A stretch of 7,107 nt of DNA, taken from contig CAJMQX010000035.1 of the NCBI GenBank assembly GCA_905215635.1, positions 1-7,107 on the forward strand, written 5' to 3'. A program made the position numbers and the translations under genes. Origin of the DNA: an uncultured bacterium. Lineage in GTDB: Bacteria; Bacillota_I; Bacilli_A; RF39; UBA660. Below the pieces are notes generated by a model, which searched no databases, was not told the origin of the DNA, and saw only the letters and a program-made list of their open reading frames with translations. The first letter of the stretch is position 1. The number at the start of each line of letters is the position of its first letter. Positions 3,903 to 7,107 of this stretch are shown in pieces.

Positions 3903-6158
3903 ATGATGTCAGATGAACAAAAACAAACTTTTATTGAAAAGATTACTCCGATAGTTCAAAAATGTGCTGATGAACATGGATACAACCAAGAAGTTGTGCC
4001 AGCTATAGTAGCACAAGCTTGTTATGAATCTAATTATGGTAATAGTGCACTTTCTACTTCAGGAAATAATTATTTTGGAATTAAATATGGAGATTATTAT
4101 AATGGACCAGAAGTACATTATAATGGAAATTCTTGGAGAGCATATGATTCACTTGAAGGTGGGGTAGAAGGATACTTTAAATTTTTAGAACAACCTGATG
4201 TTGCACAATATTATAGTGATAGATTGAAACCAGTAACAGATCCTAAACTATATTTAACATATATTGGTGGAGCTGGTTATGGTGGAGGTTCTTATGGTGA
4301 AAGAACTTATTATCTTATGAAAGATGAAGGAATAGATAATTATTGTAAGGAACATCCTTATAGTGCAATTAGTACATTTAGTGAAGAGAATATATTAGAA
4401 GATAAAGCAGTAGTAGATGAAGAAGGTAAAAGTGATGAAGAGAGTACTTCAAAAGAAAAAGTAGCTCCTTTACAAGCTATTATTACAGAACCTTTAGAAT
4501 CAATAATATCAGTAGAATATCAAGTAGTAAGAGATCATGTAAAAGCAATTACTGGAGCAATAAAGAAAAATAATTTATTAACTTCAAATAACGCAAGTAT
4601 TCCAGAAGATGGATCTCAGACCTTTAATGCTGCTAATAAAGCATATAATACCTATATGATAATGAACGAGAGTTTCTTAGCATCTTTAGATATGGCTTGT
4701 AAAAATATAATGTCAGTAGCAGAATTTATGAGTAGAGAAGATGCTAAATTAGCGGCATCTGCTTCAGGAGTAAATAGATATTTAAATATTATTACAGGAC
4801 TTGAATTAGATACTTATCGTAGTTTTTATAGTAATCCCCCATCATTAAAAATTACAGATGTATCTGGAGATATTAAACTAAGTAAAGCAAAATTAATGGA
4901 AGCTTCTTCTACAGGGAATGCTTTAATTAGTAATTTACTTCAAGATATTAATGATACAAGAACGATACAAAAAGAAATAGATGATTTAGTTAGTTCTACT
5001 AAAGAGTCGCTTCAAGGTAGAGCTTGGAGTACTATTAGAAATAAAATGGATGAATATAGTGAAATATGTCAGGAAAAGCAAGAATATGCTAATAGACTTG
5101 TCGATAGTATGATAGAATCTTATAAACAGTTACTTGCATATATGAAATATGATGAACTTGATACTTCTAAAATACCAGAAACAAAAGATCAAGTAACTCA
5201 ACTTGCAATTCAACTACAACAACTTAAGGAAGATTTAGAAAAAGAACCACTTATAGTTAAAGTTTATGTAGGAACCGATAGCAATGGGAAAGCACTTTAT
5301 AAAGAAAAAAATAATTCTATGATTCCTAAGTTAAAAGCTGCTATTGAATTATGTGAACAATTATTAACAGAAGCAAAAGATTATTTAGATCAACTAGAAG
5401 GATTAAAAGATGTGGATAATAGAGCATCTGGAGGAATAAGAGATGTACAAAATTCACAACTAGTAATAGATAAAGAAAAAGAAGTTAGCTTTATAGATGG
5501 AAAGATAAATAATTCTTCTGATTTAGAAGTTAAAGATCTTGATAATAGAGTAGATAATAATACGAATAATGTAAGTAATATAAATAACAATAGTAATAAT
5601 AATAACGTGTCAAATATAGTTAATAATTTAGATAATAAAAATTCTAATAATACTTCTAATAATAATGAAGATAAGAATAAAGATGAGAATACTAATTTAG
5701 ATAATAGTAGTAATGATGTAGATAATGGTACTGATAAAATTAATGTTGATGCTAATAAGGGTGAATATATAAATCCTAATGGTAATGTTAAGAGAGAAGA
5801 TAGTACTAATAATACAAGTAATAATGCAAATAATGCTACTAATAACAATACTAATAATAATACGAGTAGCAATGTTAAAGATAATAATAGTATAAGTGAT
5901 AATACTAATACTAACATAGATAGTAAAGATAATGATATTGATAACAATACAAATACTAGTACTAGTAATGCTAGTAATATCTTTAAGACAGTGGGTGTTG
6001 GACTTGGTGGTCTTGGATTAGCAGGAGCAGCTGCTTATGGAGCTAAAAAGTATATGGATAAACAGAATGAAAATAAAGATGTAAAGCAAGATTATTATGA
6101 AGATAAATCAGAATTAAACTCTTCAGTAGATGATACAGATTTGAATGACTTTGATTAA
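3903..6158 (+). CDS. Large anchored glucosaminidase (GH73-like) with LXG-like helical domain, no signal peptide
   Basis: A 751-residue multidomain protein in its own transcript. Residues 8-150 match a LytG/FlgJ-type N-acetylglucosaminidase domain: probable catalytic Glu42 (AQACYESNYGNSALS), NNYFGIK (55-61) and the SWRAYDSLEGGVEGYFKFL stretch (77-95). Such enzymes cut the glycan strands of peptidoglycan. Residues 195-505 are predicted helical; 365-412 contain SSTKESLQGRAWSTIRNKM, which resembles the LXG/WXG motif of type VII secretion substrates, followed by coiled-coil-like stretches (425-450, 475-502). Residues 541-692 are Asn-rich linker. A Gly/Ala hydrophobic segment (694-712) then KK and an acidic tail end the protein, like a C-terminal anchor but without LPXTG. 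The N-terminus (MMSDEQKQ) has no signal peptide, so export must be unconventional. No phage genes adjoin it. Domain call firm; export route inferred. Confidence 0.88.
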   Translation: MMSDEQKQTFIEKITPIVQKCADEHGYNQEVVPAIVAQACYESNYGNSALSTSGNNYFGIKYGDYYNGPEVHYNGNSWRAYDSLEGGVEGYFKFLEQPDVAQYYSDRLKPVTDPKLYLTYIGGAGYGGGSYGERTYYLMKDEGIDNYCKEHPYSAISTFSEENILEDKAVVDEEGKSDEESTSKEKVAPLQAIITEPLESIISVEYQVVRDHVKAITGAIKKNNLLTSNNASIPEDGSQTFNAANKAYNTYMIMNESFLASLDMACKNIMSVAEFMSREDAKLAASASGVNRYLNIITGLELDTYRSFYSNPPSLKITDVSGDIKLSKAKLMEASSTGNALISNLLQDINDTRTIQKEIDDLVSSTKESLQGRAWSTIRNKMDEYSEICQEKQEYANRLVDSMIESYKQLLAYMKYDELDTSKIPETKDQVTQLAIQLQQLKEDLEKEPLIVKVYVGTDSNGKALYKEKNNSMIPKLKAAIELCEQLLTEAKDYLDQLEGLKDVDNRASGGIRDVQNSQLVIDKEKEVSFIDGKINNSSDLEVKDLDNRVDNNTNNVSNINNNSNNNNVSNIVNNLDNKNSNNTSNNNEDKNKDENTNLDNSSNDVDNGTDKINVDANKGEYINPNGNVKREDSTNNTSNNANNATNNNTNNNTSSNVKDNNSISDNTNTNIDSKDNDIDNNTNTSTSNASNIFKTVGVGLGGLGLAGAAAYGAKKYMDKQNENKDVKQDYYEDKSELNSSVDDTDLNDFD
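5523..5978 (+). repeat. Low-complexity AAT-rich tract encoding an Asn-rich linker
   Basis: Codes for residues 541-692 of the glucosaminidase. I count 57 Asn in residues 541-690, with most of the rest Ser, Thr, Asp and Lys. Runs of AAT/AAC are interrupted by AGT, ACT and GAT, with no fixed repeat period. This composition suits a disordered spacer between the enzyme and the C-terminal hydrophobic segment. Such tracts often vary in length between strains. Confidence 0.8.
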
Positions 6159-6170
6159 TAAATAAAATAT

Positions 6171-6209
6171 AAGAAAAAAATATTTAATACTAGTATTTTT
6201 TTCTTTTTT
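6171..6209 (+). terminator. Terminator after the glucosaminidase gene
   Basis: A perfect 12-bp stem, AAGAAAAAAATA (6171-6182) with TATTTTTTTCTT (6194-6205), runs into further T (to 6209). It starts 12 bp after the stop codon. An alternative inner palindrome (6186-6197) could compete. It separates the gene from frr, whose -10 begins just beyond it. Confidence 0.75.
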
Positions 6210-6210
6210 A

Positions 6211-6219
6211 TGTTATTAT
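6211..6219 (+). promoter_or_regulatory. Extended -10 promoter of frr
   Basis: TG (6211-6212), one base, TATTAT (6214-6219). The -35 region falls inside the preceding terminator hairpin and has no clear match. The start near 6226 gives a leader of about 24 nt. Confidence 0.6.
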
Positions 6220-6249
6220 AAGTACAAAAGAAAGGGAGAAAATAGAAAT

Positions 6250-6792
6250 ATGGATGAAATATTACTTAATGCAGAAGAAAAAATGGAGAGTACAATAAAC
6301 TCACTTGAATATAAATTTACTAATGTTAGAGCAGGTAGAGCTAATCCTAGTATGTTAGATGGAATAACAGTAGAATATTATGGAACAGAGACACCTTTAA
6401 AACAATTAGCTAATATAAGTGTTCCTGAAGCAAGACAACTTATGATTAAACCATTTGATAGAGGAATACTTGGAGGAATAGAAAAAGCTATTTTTGAAGC
6501 TAATTTAGGAATTACTCCAAATAATAATGGAGAATGTATATTCTTAGTAATACCACCACTTACAGAAGATCGTCGTAAGGAACTAGTTAAACAAGTAAAA
6601 GCATTAGCAGAAGAAGCACGTATAGCTCTTAGAAATATTCGTCAAGAAGCTAATACAGGATTAAAAAATTTAAAATTACCTGAAGATACAGAAAAAGAAG
6701 GTAATGAAGAAGTACAAGAATTAATTAATAAATATAATAAAATAGTGGATGAAAAATTAAAGTTAAAAGAACAAGATTTAATGACAATATAA
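6250..6792 (+). CDS. frr: Ribosome recycling factor
   Basis: RRF splits post-termination ribosomes together with EF-G, freeing mRNA and tRNA; it acts in the cytoplasm and is essential. The 180 residues cover the whole two-domain protein (about 185 is usual). The first and last thirds form the three-helix bundle, with VRAGRANPSML (26-36) and the conserved arginines 128 and 131 (ALRNIRQEAN); the middle is the beta domain with the PPLTEDRRKEL junction (102-112). AAAGGGAG (6231-6238) lies 11 nt before ATG 6250, a little far. The usual partner pyrH is not upstream; a terminator and the glucosaminidase gene are there instead. The following gene starts 20 bp after the stop, so the two are probably cotranscribed. 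Confidence 0.97.
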   Translation: MDEILLNAEEKMESTINSLEYKFTNVRAGRANPSMLDGITVEYYGTETPLKQLANISVPEARQLMIKPFDRGILGGIEKAIFEANLGITPNNNGECIFLVIPPLTEDRRKELVKQVKALAEEARIALRNIRQEANTGLKNLKLPEDTEKEGNEEVQELINKYNKIVDEKLKLKEQDLMTI

Positions 6793-6812
6793 TAGGTCAT
6801 ATAGGGGGAAAA

Positions 6813-7107
6813 ATGAAAAAGGTTTTTATGCCATCAATGGATGGCTTAAGAGAGATGCAGTCTCTTGAGGCAGATGTTTATTCATATATAATTATTAAGG
6901 CTGTAGAAAAATTTATTATGGAAGGAATAACTTTTACAGCTATAGGTATTCTTAATTCTAATCATACAAATAAATATATTTTAAATGATCCAGAAGTGGT
7001 TATTCCTATATGTAGAATGTATCCTGAATTAATAAAAAGATTTGATTTTGCTAATAATGATGCAGCACTTTGTATAGAATTATTAAATAGAATACATCAA
7101 GAAAAAT
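6813..7107 (+). CDS. Unrecognised protein, 3' end cut by window
   Basis: An open frame from ATG 6813 runs off the window after 98 full codons. AGGGGG (6803-6808) lies 4 nt before the start, and the gene follows frr by 20 bp with no terminator, so it is likely its operon partner. The visible part begins MKKVFMPSMDGL, has no signal peptide or membrane helix, and alternates hydrophobic and charged residues as in a soluble alpha/beta or helical protein. In many Bacillota the gene after frr is uppS, but this start lacks the UppS P-loop-like motif and does not look like it. I cannot assign a function. Confidence 0.8.
   Translation, partial: MKKVFMPSMDGLREMQSLEADVYSYIIIKAVEKFIMEGITFTAIGILNSNHTNKYILNDPEVVIPICRMYPELIKRFDFANNDAALCIELLNRIHQEK

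Noticed and set aside
5390..5947. A 185-codon Leu-rich open frame on the minus strand
   Set aside because: It is the antisense reading of the Asn-rich linker: AAT/AAC runs read backwards give ATT/GTT and Leu-like codons with few stops. It has no ribosome site or promoter of its own.
5523..5978. CRISPR array or tandem satellite
   Set aside because: The AAT-rich tract has no fixed-length repeat or spacers and stays in frame within a long coding region.
3903..6158. Prophage endolysin or tail-associated lysin
   Set aside because: No phage structural, holin or integrase genes are nearby; the gene sits alone between housekeeping genes with its own promoter and terminator.

Overview
The window is very AT-rich, with short intergenic gaps, AGA/AAT/TTA-heavy codon use and clear Gram-positive-type promoters and Shine-Dalgarno sequences. 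UGA ends the YhcC-type gene exactly where that family normally ends, and Trp is encoded by UGG, so the standard bacterial code applies. LexA of the Bacillus type, MtaB and a peptidoglycan glucosaminidase suggest a walled, low-GC Bacillota. An uncultured gut Bacilli/Mollicutes-adjacent lineage (RF39 or Erysipelotrichia-like) is my inference, not something the sequence proves.

Layout. Positions 1-113 hold an imperfect 32-bp tandem repeat and a terminator for lexA. lexA (114-743, minus) is the SOS repressor. A 212-bp divergent control region follows, with two consensus-like promoters and several LexA-box-like dyads. It drives lexA leftward and, rightward, a previously uncalled 46-codon gene (956-1096) for a single-pass membrane peptide. 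A perfect 12-bp hairpin terminator separates this from a convergent radical SAM gene of the YhcC/YtqA family (1105-2031, minus). Divergent from that gene is an operon of a small acidic protein with a sigma-region-4-like segment (2167-2457) and mtaB (2501-3772), closed by a terminator.

Next is a monocistronic gene for a 751-residue protein (3903-6158). It has an N-terminal GH73-type glucosaminidase domain, a long helical middle with an LXG-like motif, an Asn-rich linker and a C-terminal hydrophobic anchor, but no signal peptide. After a terminator come frr, the ribosome recycling factor (6250-6792), and an unrecognised gene cut by the window end (6813 onward).

How the parts relate. The lexA/small-peptide pair forms an SOS module that resembles lexA-yneA of Bacillus and lexA-sosA of Staphylococcus, so the peptide is a candidate SOS division inhibitor or membrane toxin. 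The two radical SAM genes probably both act on tRNA anticodon loops. The glucosaminidase may be a type VII-secreted or otherwise unconventionally exported, anchored wall hydrolase. These last roles are inferences. Most promoters use an extended -10 (TGnTATAAT type) and give very short 5' leaders.
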